A DNA stretch of 64,000 nt from Mycolicibacterium austroafricanum (GCF_000612725.1 NZ_HG964455.1:62001-126000), one strand, 5' to 3'; positions 33,714 through 42,479 are shown, numbered from the stretch's first letter. Made by a program: numbers and translations. The notes: generated by a model from the letters alone, not told the origin.

Positions 33714-34918
33714 GCGACGGTGCCCGCCCCGAACAGGTCGTCGATCCGGCCGCGATCCATGGCCAACCAGTCCCCCAATACCGCGGCGGTGTCGTCACCG
33801 AGTGTCGGCGCGGGCGCCGCCGCCGGGTAGGCGCCGTTGATCGACAGCGGCAGCCCCGCCGCGAGGTAGCGGCCCACCCGCGGCTGATCGAGCTCGGTGA
33901 ACAGTGGGTTGTCGGTGACCCGCGGGTCGGCGGCGGTCTCACCGAACGTCTGGTAGCGCTCCCACAGCACCGACGTCGCCGACAACGCGGCGGCGACCTC
34001 GGCACCTGTGTGCGAGGTGAACCATTCGGCGAACAACCCGCTCAGCGCTTCCCTGTGCCGGTACCGCTCACCCTCGTCGGAGAAGTCCGCACCGAGCGAA
34101 TCTGCCAGCGCAGCAACGGCTTCGGTGGTTCCGGTGAGCGCGGTCAGGTCGCGGAAGTGGCGGCCGGTCAGGGCCACCACCATGTAGGAGATCCCGTCGC
34201 TGCTGGTGAAGTTCTGGCCATAGGTGCCGTACACCGCGTTGCCGATGCGTTGGCGTGACGTGCCGTTGATCATCGCCTCGGTGAGCAGACTGAGGTTTCC
34301 CGCGGTCGCCAGCGCAACGTTCTCCAGCGGGATGCTGATCTGCTGCCCGTGTCCGGTGGCGTCACGGTGGCGCAGGGCGGTGACCACCGACAGCGCCGCG
34401 TAGATACCGCAGGTGACGTCCCAGGCCGGCAGCACGTGGTTGACGGGCGTGGTGAGCTCGGGGGGCCCCGTGACCAACGGGAATCCGATGGCGGCGTTGA
34501 CCGTGTAGTCGACCCCGGTCCCGCCGTCGTGTCGCCCGGACACCTCGACGTGGATCAGATCGGGCCGGATCTGGCGTAGAGCATCGTAGGAATGCCATTG
34601 CCGGCCAGCGACATTGGTGATGAAGACCCCGCTGTCGGCGATCAGGCGGGCGACGAGTTCCTGGCCGGCCTCAGAGCGCATGTCGACCGCCAGCGAGCGT
34701 TTGCCCTTGTTCAGGCCCGCCCAGTAGATGCTGTCGCCGGCCTCGGTGAGCGGCCAGCGCTTGTAGTCGGCGGCGCCGCCGACCGGGTCGACGCGCAGCA
34801 CCTCGGCGCCGAGCTGGGCCAACGTCATCCCCGCCAACGGCACCGCGACGAAGCTCGAGATCTCGACGACCCGCACTCCGGCCAGGGGCCGCGCCGGGTC
34901 AGGCGCTGGTTCGGTCAT
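33710..34918 (-). CDS. CaiB/BaiF-family (class III) CoA-transferase
   Basis: A class III CoA-transferase of 402 residues that moves CoA between carboxylic acids. Family marks are LAGVRVVEISSFVAVPLAGMTLAQLGAEVLRVDP, YWAGLNKGKRSLAVDM, and the catalytic Asp in VDYTVNAAIGFP near 160. The middle segment DGISYMVVALTGRHFRDL and a C-terminal region follow. Its substrate is not readable from sequence. It is coupled to the TesB-like gene, suggesting joint acyl-CoA handling. Confidence 0.9.
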   Translation of the reverse strand: MTEPAPDPARPLAGVRVVEISSFVAVPLAGMTLAQLGAEVLRVDPVGGAADYKRWPLTEAGDSIYWAGLNKGKRSLAVDMRSEAGQELVARLIADSGVFITNVAGRQWHSYDALRQIRPDLIHVEVSGRHDGGTGVDYTVNAAIGFPLVTGPPELTTPVNHVLPAWDVTCGIYAALSVVTALRHRDATGHGQQISIPLENVALATAGNLSLLTEAMINGTSRQRIGNAVYGTYGQNFTSSDGISYMVVALTGRHFRDLTALTGTTEAVAALADSLGADFSDEGERYRHREALSGLFAEWFTSHTGAEVAAALSATSVLWERYQTFGETAADPRVTDNPLFTELDQPRVGRYLAAGLPLSINGAYPAAAPAPTLGDDTAAVLGDWLAMDRGRIDDLFGAGTVA

Positions 34919-34942
34919 CCGCTCAAGCTAGCAAGCGCCGGC

Positions 34943-35758
34943 TCACACCAACTCGATCGCCTCGGCGATGCTCGGCAGCACGCGGCTCGGCCGGAACGGG
35001 TAGCGCTCGACGTCGTCGATCGTCGTGGACCCGGTCAGCACCAGGATGGTCTCCAGCCCGGCCTCGATACCGGCCACCACGTCGGTGTCCATCCGGTCCC
35101 CCACCATGACCGTGCTTTCCGAGTGGGCCTCGATCCGGTTGAGCGCGCTGCGGAACATCATCGGGTTCGGCTTGCCGACGAAATACGGCTCGCGTCCGGT
35201 GGCCTTCGTGATCATCGCGGCCACCGACCCGGTCGCGGGCAACGGACCCTCGGCCGACGGGCCGGTCACGTCGGGGTTGGTCGCGATGAAGCGGGCGCCA
35301 CCGAGGATGAGGCGCACCGCCTTGGTGATCGCCTCGAACGAGTAGGTGCGGGTCTCGCCGAGCACCACGAAGTCCGGATCGATGTCGGTGAGTGTGTAGC
35401 CGGCTTCGTGCAGCGCCGTGGTCAGCCCCGCCTCGCCGATGACGTAGGCCGAGCCGCCGGGCAACTGGTCGGACAGAAACGCCGCGGTGGCCAGTGCGGA
35501 GGTCCAGATCGCGTTCTCGGGGACGGCAAGACCGGATCGGGCCAGCCGCGCCGCCAGGTCGCGTGGGGTGAAGATCGAATTGTTGGTGAGAACCAGAAAG
35601 GGCCGCTCACGGTCGATGAGGCGCTGCAGGAACTCTGCGGCCCCGGGTAGCGCGTGTTCCTCGCGGACGAGCACACCGTCCATGTCGGTCAGCCAGCACT
35701 GCGGTGTGGAACGCACGTCGTCCAGTCTGTCAGCCGTGGCAAGTAGCCGGCTTGTCAC
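34943..35758 (-). CDS. HAD-superfamily phosphatase, NagD-like
   Basis: A HAD-IIA phosphatase of up to 271 residues. Motif I is WLTDMDGVLVREE (nucleophile Asp in DMDGV), motif II is FLVLTNNS, the Lys is in GKPNP, and motif III is VMVGDRMDTDVVAGIEAG. The substrate is likely a small phosphometabolite. The frame opens with a GTG at 35758. Family members usually begin close to the DMDGV motif, so the GTG at 35716 (257 residues) is an alternative start. It lies 24 nt before the CoA-transferase gene. Confidence 0.9.
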   Translation of the reverse strand: MTSRLLATADRLDDVRSTPQCWLTDMDGVLVREEHALPGAAEFLQRLIDRERPFLVLTNNSIFTPRDLAARLARSGLAVPENAIWTSALATAAFLSDQLPGGSAYVIGEAGLTTALHEAGYTLTDIDPDFVVLGETRTYSFEAITKAVRLILGGARFIATNPDVTGPSAEGPLPATGSVAAMITKATGREPYFVGKPNPMMFRSALNRIEAHSESTVMVGDRMDTDVVAGIEAGLETILVLTGSTTIDDVERYPFRPSRVLPSIAEAIELV

Positions 35759-35790
35759 TCACCGGTCGCTCATGAGCAGGATCGGATGAG

Positions 35791-36096
35791 CTACTCCGGA
35801 AGCCGCAGTTCGGGCTTGTCCACCTCTTCGATGTTGACGTCCTTGAAGGTGATCACCCGGACCTGCTTGACGAACCGGGCCGGCCGGTACATGTCCCACA
35901 CCCAGGCATCGCCAAGCCGCAGTTCGAAGTAGACCTCGCCGTCGGCGTTCCGCGGGATCATCTCGACGCTGTTGGCCAGGTAGAAGCGCCGCTCGGTCTC
36001 GACGACATAGCTGAACTGACCGACGATGTCCTTGTACTCGCGGTAGAGCGAGAGTTCCATCTCGGTTTCGTACTTCTCGAGATCCTCGGCACTCAT
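35791..36096 (-). CDS. DUF2469 family protein
   Basis: A conserved actinobacterial protein of 101 residues (counterpart of Rv2901c), beginning MSAEDLEKYETEMELSLYRE and rich in charged and aromatic residues (LGDAWVWDMYRPARFVKQV). Its function is unknown. The ATG overlaps the rnhB stop by 4 nt (ATGA), a linkage kept across mycobacteria, so it is co-translated with RNase HII. Confidence 0.93.
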   Translation of the reverse strand: MSAEDLEKYETEMELSLYREYKDIVGQFSYVVETERRFYLANSVEMIPRNADGEVYFELRLGDAWVWDMYRPARFVKQVRVITFKDVNIEEVDKPELRLPE

Positions 36097-36842
36097 CGGC
36101 TCAGCTGTCCTTCATGTAGTACACCGTCCACTGGCATGTCCACGAGCATTTTCCCGCACCCGACTTCTCCATGCTCCTCGGGTTCCCCGTCCATCACCAG
36201 ACGCCTCACATTGATGAACGAATATCGGTGCTGGCTGGACGGGCCCAATCGTGCCAGCGCCGCGCTGTGCGCACGCGTGCTGTACCCCTTGTGCTCGGCG
36301 AATCCGTAGCCGGGATGCTCGTCTTCCATCGCGACCATCAGCCGGTCGCGGCTCACCTTGGCCAGCACGCTGGCCGCCGCGATACAGGCCGCGGCCGCGT
36401 CACCGCCGACTACAGGCAGCGACGGCATCGGCAGGCCGGGAACGCGGAAACCGTCCGACAGCACATAGCCGGGTCGCAACGACAACCCGGCGACCGCCCG
36501 CCGCATCCCCTCGATGTTGGCCACGTGCACGCCGCGGCGGTCGACCTCCTGCGACGGGATGAAAACCACGTGGTAGGCCAGCGCATACCTGCGGATCAAC
36601 GGAAACAGCCGCTCACGTTCGTTCTCGTTGAGCTTCTTCGAGTCGTCGAGCGCGGCAAGGCTCTCCAACCGGTTGGGCCCCAGCACACACGCCGCGACGA
36701 CCAGCGGTCCGGCACACGCGCCGCGCCCCACCTCGTCGACTCCGGCCACCGGCCCCAGACCTGCGCGGTACAACGCAGATTCCAGAGTGCGCAGGCCCGA
36801 CGACTTGCGGATGACCGTCCTCGGAGGCCAAGCAGCAGGCAA
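36093..36842 (-). CDS. rnhB: Ribonuclease HII
   Basis: Removes RNA from RNA-DNA hybrids and ribonucleotides from DNA. It has 249 residues. Catalytic acids lie in GVDEVGRGACAGPLV (Asp36, Glu37) and LSDGFRVP (Asp130), with a further acid in VAMEDEHPGY; DDSKKL and EHKGYST are also conserved. The start is a TTG at 36842, supported by GGAGG 9 nt upstream and by the match of WPPRTVIRKS to the M. tuberculosis N-terminus. It lies 16 nt after lepB. Confidence 0.95.
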   Translation of the reverse strand: MPAAWPPRTVIRKSSGLRTLESALYRAGLGPVAGVDEVGRGACAGPLVVAACVLGPNRLESLAALDDSKKLNENERERLFPLIRRYALAYHVVFIPSQEVDRRGVHVANIEGMRRAVAGLSLRPGYVLSDGFRVPGLPMPSLPVVGGDAAAACIAAASVLAKVSRDRLMVAMEDEHPGYGFAEHKGYSTRAHSAALARLGPSSQHRYSFINVRRLVMDGEPEEHGEVGCGKMLVDMPVDGVLHEGQLSR

Positions 36843-36858
36843 GTGTCCGCGCCTCCTG

Positions 36859-37710
36859 TTACGACTGCGGGTTCACCGAGCTCACGCCACCCCACCGCCC
36901 AGGCGGCCAGGCGATGAACCGGGCTTTGCCGATGACATTCTCCTCCGGAATCGTCCCGGCCGCCGGGTCCCCCGTGCACAGCAGGCCGCGCTGTGCGTCG
37001 GCGGGCACATTGCTGCAGTGCGTACGGGAATCGGCCGAGTGGGTGCGGTTGTCGCCCATCACCCACAGCCTGCCCTCGGGGACGGTCACCGGGCCGAACT
37101 CGTTACCCAGGCACGGGTACACCGCGGGGTCGGCCATCATCGTGTCGGGATCAAGGTAGGGCTCGTTGAGCGGCTTTCCGTCGACGGTCAGCCCGGTGTC
37201 GACCCGGCACTGCACGGTCTGCCCGCCGACCGCGATGATCCGCTTGACCAGATCGTTCTCGTCCGGGGGGACGAAGCCCACGACCGACAGCGCGTTCTGC
37301 ACCCACCGCACCGCGGTGTTGTCGGACCGAATGGACTTGTAGCCGACGCTCCAGTTCGGCGGGCCCTTGAAGACGACGACGTCACCTGGCTCGGGCGAGG
37401 AGAAGCGGTAGGTGAGCTTGTCGACCATGATGCGGTCGCCCACGCATCCGTTGCACCCGTGCAGCGTCGGCTCCATCGACTCCGATGGAATCAGGTAGGG
37501 CCGCGCGATGAACGTCAGCATCACGTAGTACAGCACCAGGGCGATGCTGATCAGGATCGCGGCCTCACGAAGTGCGCCGCGCTTCTTCTTGCCGGTTTTC
37601 TCGTCGCCTTCAGAGGCAACAGGCTCCGGATTCTCGAGCGTGCGTTCGGCCGACGAGTTGTCGGGATCGGAAGGTGCCGAGTGACCCGAGGGGTCAGAAG
37701 CGGATGTCAC
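36859..37710 (-). CDS. lepB: Signal peptidase I
   Basis: Membrane-bound serine protease that removes signal peptides from Sec and Tat substrates. It has 283 residues: a cytoplasmic acidic/basic N-terminus (1-45), one transmembrane helix (about 48-68), then the catalytic Ser78 in PSESMEPTL. The general base Lys is in DLVKRIIAVGG, and GDNRTHSADSR is box E. The start is a GTG. It lies between rplS and rnhB as in M. tuberculosis. Confidence 0.95.
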   Translation of the reverse strand: MTSASDPSGHSAPSDPDNSSAERTLENPEPVASEGDEKTGKKKRGALREAAILISIALVLYYVMLTFIARPYLIPSESMEPTLHGCNGCVGDRIMVDKLTYRFSSPEPGDVVVFKGPPNWSVGYKSIRSDNTAVRWVQNALSVVGFVPPDENDLVKRIIAVGGQTVQCRVDTGLTVDGKPLNEPYLDPDTMMADPAVYPCLGNEFGPVTVPEGRLWVMGDNRTHSADSRTHCSNVPADAQRGLLCTGDPAAGTIPEENVIGKARFIAWPPGRWGGVSSVNPQS

Positions 37711-37758
37711 GGGATCAGCGTAGTCACCGCGACGACAAACCCGACCCGGCGGCGCAGG

Positions 37759-38100
37759 TCAGCGCTTTTCCTTGATCTTGGCCTTCTTGCCACGCAGCTC
37801 GCGCAGGTAGTACAGCTTCGCGCGGCGGACGTCGCCACGGGAGACGATGTCGATGTGGTCGATGTTGGGTGAATGCACGGGGAAGGTGCGCTCGACGCCG
37901 ACGCCGTAGCTCTCCTTGCGAACCGTGAAGGTCTCGCGGACCCCGCCACCCTGACGGCGGAGGACGACACCCTTGAAGACCTGGATGCGTTCCTTGGAGC
38001 CCTCGATGACCTTAACGTGGACGTTGACGGTGTCACCGGGACCAAAGGCCGGGACATCGTCACGCAGCGACGACTGGTCGACGAAATCCAGCGTGTTCAT
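37759..38100 (-). CDS. rplS: 50S ribosomal protein L19
   Basis: Large-subunit protein at the 30S-50S interface, 113 residues, with FGPGDTVNVHVKVIEGSKERIQ and the C-terminal YYLRELRGKKAKIKEKR. The ATG at 38100 follows AAGGAAGTG. A longer frame continues through the intergenic region but is not protein-like. A promoter with CACAAT lies about 130 nt upstream. Confidence 0.97.
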   Translation of the reverse strand: MNTLDFVDQSSLRDDVPAFGPGDTVNVHVKVIEGSKERIQVFKGVVLRRQGGGVRETFTVRKESYGVGVERTFPVHSPNIDHIDIVSRGDVRRAKLYYLRELRGKKAKIKEKR

Positions 38101-38406
38101 CGGTGACACTTCCTTGCTGTTCGCGGCTCCGTGCCGGCGTCTGGTGACGCGCACGGAACCGATGTGGTTTCGGACGTCTTGGGCGGGTCGTGCGGCGCGG
38201 ACGTACCGGCCGTGCACAGACAACTGCCCAATTGTGCCAGACGGAGACCGGATCCTTGAAATCCGGTGGCCACCGCCACCGTCTGGAGGCGGGTTCACGC
38301 GCGGCGGCGCGGGTATGCAGCCGTTACCCTTGATCCACCGGGCCTGCCGACAGCGCTGCCCGAGTTCGGGGGGACTGCGTCGACCCAACACATCTGGAGG
38401 AGAGCG
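38101..38406. other. rplS leader and promoter; lppW upstream region
   Basis: About 300 bases between divergent rplS and lppW. On the minus strand it carries the rplS promoter at 38231-38262 and a leader of about 125 nt. On the plus strand GGAGGAGA before 38407 is the lppW ribosome binding site. No gene is supported inside. Confidence 0.5.
38231..38262 (-). promoter_or_regulatory. rplS promoter with -10 CACAAT
   Basis: On the minus strand a GGATTTC block is followed 19 nt after TTTCAA by CACAAT (38236-38231), within GTCTGGCACAATTGGGC. The same block precedes rpsP with equal spacing, so this is probably a ribosomal-protein promoter. Confidence 0.55.
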
Positions 38407-39345
38407 ATGCGACGGCCGGCGAGGCTGTTCAGGACCACCGTTTCGATGGCGGCCGCCGTGTCCGCTCTGGCCGGATGCGCCACAGCGGACAGCAGTGCCC
38501 CACCGCTCTCGGGGGGTCCGCAGCTGACGGTGGTCGCGCCGCTGGGCACCATGGCTCCGCTGCCGGAGGCGCCGCCCGACGAGCCCGCCGCCACGTTCGC
38601 GGGACTGGCCCAGCGGGAGATGCAGGCGACGGCGCAGGCCGCCGAGGCCGGCGCCGAGATCACCGCCGCGGTCCTGGACCGCAACACCGGCCAGTTGGTG
38701 ACCAACGGGAACGGCATGAAGATCGCCATCGCCTCGGTGGTGAAGCTGTTCATCGCCGACGACCTGCTGCTGCAGGTCGCCAACGGACAGACCGAGCTGT
38801 CCCCGGAGGACCGCAAGTCGCTCGACGTCATGTTGCGGGCCTCCGACGACAGCGCCGCCGAGGTGTTCTGGAACCGCAGCGGCGGCAGCGCGATCATCGA
38901 CCGCGTCGTCAAGCGCTACGGGCTGTCCTCGACGAGCCGGCCCGGTAACGGGCGGTGGTTCAACACCATCAGCACGGCCACCGACCTGGTGCGCTACTAC
39001 GACATGTTGCTGTCGGGCGCAGGCGGCCTGCCCCGGGAACAGGCGAACATCATCCTGTCGAACCTCGCCGCGTCGACGCCGACGGCACCCGACGGGATGG
39101 TGCCCGGCGGCGTCTATCCGCAGCGGTTCGGCATCCCGGAGGGGTTGTACGCCGAACCGGTCGCGGTCAAGCAGGGCTGGATGTGCTGCGTCGGCGCCGA
39201 CTGGATGCATCTGTCGACCGGTGTGGTCGGTCTGAGCCGCCGCTACGTGATGGTGATCGGGTCGATGCAGCCGGCCGGCGATGACGCCGCGCGCCGCACG
39301 ATCACCGACGCCGTCAAGACGATGTTCCCCGGCGGCAGGATCTAA
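38407..39345 (+). CDS. lppW: Lipoprotein LppW, beta-lactamase-fold
   Basis: An exported lipoprotein of 312 residues, counterpart of Rv2905. The signal peptide ends in a lipobox LAGC (Cys near 24). The rest resembles a serine beta-lactamase/penicillin-binding fold, with a possible SxxK in IASVVKLFIADD and an SDD segment in ASDDSAAEV. No clear KTG box is visible, so its activity is unproven. The ATG at 38407 follows GGAGGAGA. Its TAA overlaps the trmD TAG on the other strand. Confidence 0.88.
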   Translation: MRRPARLFRTTVSMAAAVSALAGCATADSSAPPLSGGPQLTVVAPLGTMAPLPEAPPDEPAATFAGLAQREMQATAQAAEAGAEITAAVLDRNTGQLVTNGNGMKIAIASVVKLFIADDLLLQVANGQTELSPEDRKSLDVMLRASDDSAAEVFWNRSGGSAIIDRVVKRYGLSSTSRPGNGRWFNTISTATDLVRYYDMLLSGAGGLPREQANIILSNLAASTPTAPDGMVPGGVYPQRFGIPEGLYAEPVAVKQGWMCCVGADWMHLSTGVVGLSRRYVMVIGSMQPAGDDAARRTITDAVKTMFPGGRI

Positions 39346-40028
39346 TCCAACAGGTCGGGACGTCGCTCCCGGGTCCGTTGCAGCCCCTGCTCGCGCCGCC
39401 ACGCGGCGATGCGTGCGTGGTCACCGGAGAGCAGCACGTCGGGGACGTCGAGTCCGCGCCAACTCGCGGGCCGCGTGTAGCTGGGCCCCTCAAGCAGCCC
39501 ACCGACCAGCTCGGAGTGTGAATCGTCCTGGTGCGAGGCGGGATTGCCGAGCACGTCGGGCAGCAGCCGGACGACGGCCTCGATCATCACCACCGCGGCG
39601 GATTCGCCGCCGGGCAGCACGTAGTCACCGATCGACACCTCCTCGACCCGCATCCGCCTCGCGGCGTCGTCGATCACCCGCTGGTCGATGCCCTCGTAGC
39701 GGCCGCAGGCGAAGACCAGGTGCTCTTCGCCGGACCAACGCTGCGCGGTGGCCTGGGTGAACAGCCGACCCGCCGGCGACGGGACCACCAGAAGGGTTTC
39801 CGGCGAGCAGATCTCGTCGAGCGCGGCGCCCCAGATCGGCGCCTTCATCACCATTCCCGGTCCCCCGCCGTACGGCGAATCGTCCACCGAGCGGTGCACA
39901 TCATGGGTCCAGTCACGCAGATCGTGCACCGCAAGCGCCACGATCCCAGCCTCGATCGCCTTGCCCGGCAACGCCTGTCGCAACGCATCCAGGAACGCGG
40001 GAAAGATGGTCACCACGTCAATACGCAC
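39342..40028 (-). CDS. trmD: tRNA (guanine-N1-)-methyltransferase
   Basis: Methylates G37 of tRNAs using S-adenosylmethionine to prevent frameshifting. It has 228 residues with the SPOUT trefoil-knot motifs VFACGRYEGIDQRV, EEVSIGDYVLPGGE and LLEGPSYTRPASWRG; DDSPYGGGPGMVMK is the conserved N-terminal part. The GTG start lies 12 nt after rimM. It belongs to the rpsP-khpA-rimM-trmD operon. Confidence 0.97.
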   Translation of the reverse strand: MRIDVVTIFPAFLDALRQALPGKAIEAGIVALAVHDLRDWTHDVHRSVDDSPYGGGPGMVMKAPIWGAALDEICSPETLLVVPSPAGRLFTQATAQRWSGEEHLVFACGRYEGIDQRVIDDAARRMRVEEVSIGDYVLPGGESAAVVMIEAVVRLLPDVLGNPASHQDDSHSELVGGLLEGPSYTRPASWRGLDVPDVLLSGDHARIAAWRREQGLQRTRERRPDLLD

Positions 40029-40040
40029 GGCTCCGCATCC

Positions 40041-40559
40041 TCACAGATCGAGCAGACCCTCGGGCGGATCGATCTCGATCGCGTTGTCCGCCAACGACAC
40101 CGACACCACGATCGCCGACACGAACGGCACCAGCACCTCGGCACCGTCGGGGTCACGCACAGCCAGCAGTTCGCCTGCGGCAGTGTGCAGCACCTCGGCC
40201 ACCGTACCGACGGGCTGCCCGCCGGTGGTGCTGACCGCCATCCCCTCGAGTTGATGGTCGTAGAACTCGTCGGGATCTTCGATCGGGGGAAGCTCGGCGG
40301 AATCGACGAGGAAGAGCGTGCCGCGCAGTGCGTCGGCGGCATCGCGGTCCCCGACGCCTTGCAGCCGCACCAGCATCCGATCGCCGTGGGCCCTCACCGA
40401 TTCGATGACGAACTCGCGCTCGGCGCCGCCCCGCGAGGGACGGCCGCGCAGCACAGCGCCGGCCACGAAACGGCCCTCCGGATCGTCGGTGCGGACGTCG
40501 ACGGCGAGTTCGCCCGTGACGCCGTGCGCCTTGACGACGCGCCCGACAACCAGGTCCAT
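40041..40559 (-). CDS. rimM: Ribosome maturation factor RimM
   Basis: Assists 30S head maturation by binding S19. It has 172 residues: an N-terminal RimM barrel (LVVGRVVKAHGVTGELAV to LRGTLFLVDSAELPP) and a C-terminal PRC barrel (EFYDHQLEGMAV to LVPFVSAIVVSVS). It lies in the canonical rpsP-khpA-rimM-trmD order, 11 nt after khpA. Confidence 0.96.
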   Translation of the reverse strand: MDLVVGRVVKAHGVTGELAVDVRTDDPEGRFVAGAVLRGRPSRGGAEREFVIESVRAHGDRMLVRLQGVGDRDAADALRGTLFLVDSAELPPIEDPDEFYDHQLEGMAVSTTGGQPVGTVAEVLHTAAGELLAVRDPDGAEVLVPFVSAIVVSVSLADNAIEIDPPEGLLDL

Positions 40560-40570
40560 AGGGATGGGCG

Positions 40571-40813
40571 CTACTGGTCGGTGTCCACCACGTCGACGCG
40601 GATTCCGCGACCGCCGATGCCCGCCACCAGGGTGCGCAGCGCGGTCGCGGTGCGACCGCCGCGCCCGATGACCTTTCCGAGGTCCTCGGGGTGGACGTGG
40701 ACCTCGACGGTGCGGCCGCGGCGATTGGTCACCATGTCCACCCGGACGTCGTCGGGATTGTCGACGATTCCGCGGACCAGGTGCTCAACGGCGTCGACGA
40801 CGACGGAGCTCAT
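40571..40813 (-). CDS. khpA: KH-domain RNA-binding protein KhpA
   Basis: An 80-residue single KH-domain protein (counterpart of Rv2908c). The KH signature is HPEDLGKVIGRGGRTATALRT, with the GxxG loop GRGG. In other Gram-positives KhpA acts with KhpB in RNA regulation and cell elongation. The ATG overlaps the rpsP stop (ATGA). Confidence 0.93.
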   Translation of the reverse strand: MSSVVVDAVEHLVRGIVDNPDDVRVDMVTNRRGRTVEVHVHPEDLGKVIGRGGRTATALRTLVAGIGGRGIRVDVVDTDQ

Positions 40814-41286
40814 TCTGCAGCGGGGGCGTCGGACTCGGCGACGGCCTCAGCCTCGGCGGGCGCCTCAGCTGCTTCGGCAGGCGCGTCCTTCTTGGCCGGG
40901 GCCTTCTTCTTCTTCGGCGTGGTGGCCTCGGTGGACGGCCCGCCCTCGGCCTCGGCCAGCGCGGCGTTGAACAGGTCCAGCTTGGACGGCTTGGGTTCCT
41001 TGACCTTCAGCGTGCCCTCGGCGCCGGGCAGGCCCTTGAACTTCTGCCAGTCACCGGTGATCTTCAGCAGCTGCAGCACGGGCTCGGTCGGCTGGGCGCC
41101 GACGCCCAGCCAGTACTGTGCGCGCTCCGAGTCGATCTCGATGACGCTCGGCTCTTCCTTCGGGTGGTACCGGCCGATGACCTCGATGGCGCGACCGTCG
41201 CGGCGGTTGCGCGCATCGGCGACGGCGATGCGGTACTGGGGATTGCGGATCTTGCCGAAGCGGGCGAGCTTGATCTTGACAGCCAT
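40810..41286 (-). CDS. rpsP: 30S ribosomal protein S16
   Basis: Small-subunit assembly protein. The S16 domain spans about 1-85 (MAVKIKLARFGKIRNPQYRI, RDGRAIEVIGRYHPKEEP), and a long Ala/Glu/Lys-rich tail brings the length to 158, as usual in mycobacteria. AGGAGA lies 12 nt before the ATG. It opens the rpsP-khpA-rimM-trmD operon, with a promoter about 140 nt upstream. Confidence 0.97.
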   Translation of the reverse strand: MAVKIKLARFGKIRNPQYRIAVADARNRRDGRAIEVIGRYHPKEEPSVIEIDSERAQYWLGVGAQPTEPVLQLLKITGDWQKFKGLPGAEGTLKVKEPKPSKLDLFNAALAEAEGGPSTEATTPKKKKAPAKKDAPAEAAEAPAEAEAVAESDAPAAE

Positions 41287-41426
41287 GGTTGAGCGATTTC
41301 TCCTGTGATTGCCACGTTTGCAATTCGAGCGATCTCCGGCGGGATGCCGGGATCCGGTTTTGCCTTACGCGTGTGACCACGGCACGGCACATCCGATCGA
41401 GGAAGCCGTACGCGGACAGCCGCCCA

Positions 41427-41458
41427 TTGTGCCAGACCGGCGGCCACCGCCGGAAATC
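41427..41458 (-). promoter_or_regulatory. rpsP promoter with -10 CACAAT
   Basis: On the minus strand GGATTTCCG, 19 nt and CACAAT (41432-41427) lie within GTCTGGCACAATGGGC, the same arrangement as before rplS. It would give a leader of about 135 nt. Confidence 0.55.
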
Positions 41459-41518
41459 CGGAGTCGCAGCTCGCCCAGTGACCTTTACAAGTCGAGCCCG
41501 AAGTGTCACCTTCTAGGT

Positions 41519-42010
41519 GTGGACGACGCCGCGGCACTGGTGGAGATCGAGGCGATCAAGCAGCTGAAGGCACGCTACTGCCGGTTCCTCGACATCAAGG
41601 ACTGGGATTCGTGGCGGTCGCTGTTCGCCGACGACTTCCACAGTGACACCGCAGGGGCCGGCGGCAAGGTGATCGACGGGGCCGACGAATTCGTCGCGTT
41701 CACCCGAAGGAGCCTCGGTGACCGCGCGACCGTGCACCAGGTGCATGCGCCCGAGATCGAGTTGACCTCTCCGACGACCGCCACGGCGGTGTGGGCGCTG
41801 GAGGACGTCGTGCGCCTGGCGCCCGGGGTCAACCTGCGCGGCTACGGCCATTACACGGAGTCCTACGCGAAGGTCGACGGCTACTGGCTTATCACCGCGT
41901 CCACGCTGACCCGGCTGCGGGAGGACGTGTTCAACATCGCGGTCTCGGTGTACGTGTCGGACCGCATCAAACGGGTGGTCGGCAGGCTGGGTCGTCGACT
42001 GGTGCGGTGA
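41519..42010 (+). CDS. SnoaL/NTF2-like protein
   Basis: A 163-residue NTF2-like-fold protein, SnoaL type, with IKQLKARYCRFLDIKDWDSWRSLFADDF at its start and GYGHYTESYAKVDGYWLI at the end. This fold serves many small enzymes (isomerases, cyclases, dehydratases), so no reaction can be named. I chose the GTG at 41519, since the frame upstream is not protein-like; no strong ribosome binding site is present and it may be leaderless. It faces another SnoaL-like gene, with 5 nt between their stops. Confidence 0.8.
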   Translation: MDDAAALVEIEAIKQLKARYCRFLDIKDWDSWRSLFADDFHSDTAGAGGKVIDGADEFVAFTRRSLGDRATVHQVHAPEIELTSPTTATAVWALEDVVRLAPGVNLRGYGHYTESYAKVDGYWLITASTLTRLREDVFNIAVSVYVSDRIKRVVGRLGRRLVR

Positions 42011-42015
42011 ACAGC

Positions 42016-42435
42016 TCACACCAGCTTGTCGAAGCACTTCTCCTCGACCCGCCGGCTCATCCGCCAGCCCTGCGCGGTGCGGACGAACTCGTCGACGTAC
42101 CAGATGCCGACGAAATAGACCTGGTTGTGCTCCCCGCCCATAACCATCGGGTTGAAGCAGATGGCCCGTGAGGTCGCGGTGTCCCCGCTGATGCGGATGT
42201 CGACGTTGCCGACCAGGTGGTAGTAGGCGGGGAAGTTCGGCAGCACCTCCTTCAGCCACGCCTTCACCTCCGGAAAGCGGCCGTCCACGCCACCGCTGAC
42301 GCGGTAGTCGATGTAGGCGTCGGGGGTGAACACCGCATCGAGGTCGTCGAATCGCCTTCCGTCGATCGCGCTGGAGTAGTCGATCAGCAATTGCTGGATC
42401 TCCAGCCGGTCGGAGATCTCGGCGAGGCTCAACAT
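42016..42435 (-). CDS. SnoaL/NTF2-like protein (Rv2910c type)
   Basis: An NTF2-like protein of 139 residues starting MLSLAEISDRLEIQQLLIDYSSAIDGRRFD, like the gene at this site in M. tuberculosis. Conserved HLVGNVDIRISGDTATSRA and VYFVGIWYVDEFVRTAQGWR complete the fold. Its function is unknown. A GTG at 42474 would add 13 residues but would overlap the divergent dacB2 start region, so I prefer the ATG at 42435. Confidence 0.82.
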   Translation of the reverse strand: MLSLAEISDRLEIQQLLIDYSSAIDGRRFDDLDAVFTPDAYIDYRVSGGVDGRFPEVKAWLKEVLPNFPAYYHLVGNVDIRISGDTATSRAICFNPMVMGGEHNQVYFVGIWYVDEFVRTAQGWRMSRRVEEKCFDKLV

Positions 42436-42479
42436 GGCTCGATTGAACACGACCGCGGCGCGGTTTAGGCTCACCTGCC

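Noticed and set aside
38101..39402. Long upstream extension of the rplS frame
   Set aside because: The extension crosses the rplS promoter and lies antisense to lppW; L19 begins at MNTLDFVD after a clear ribosome binding site.
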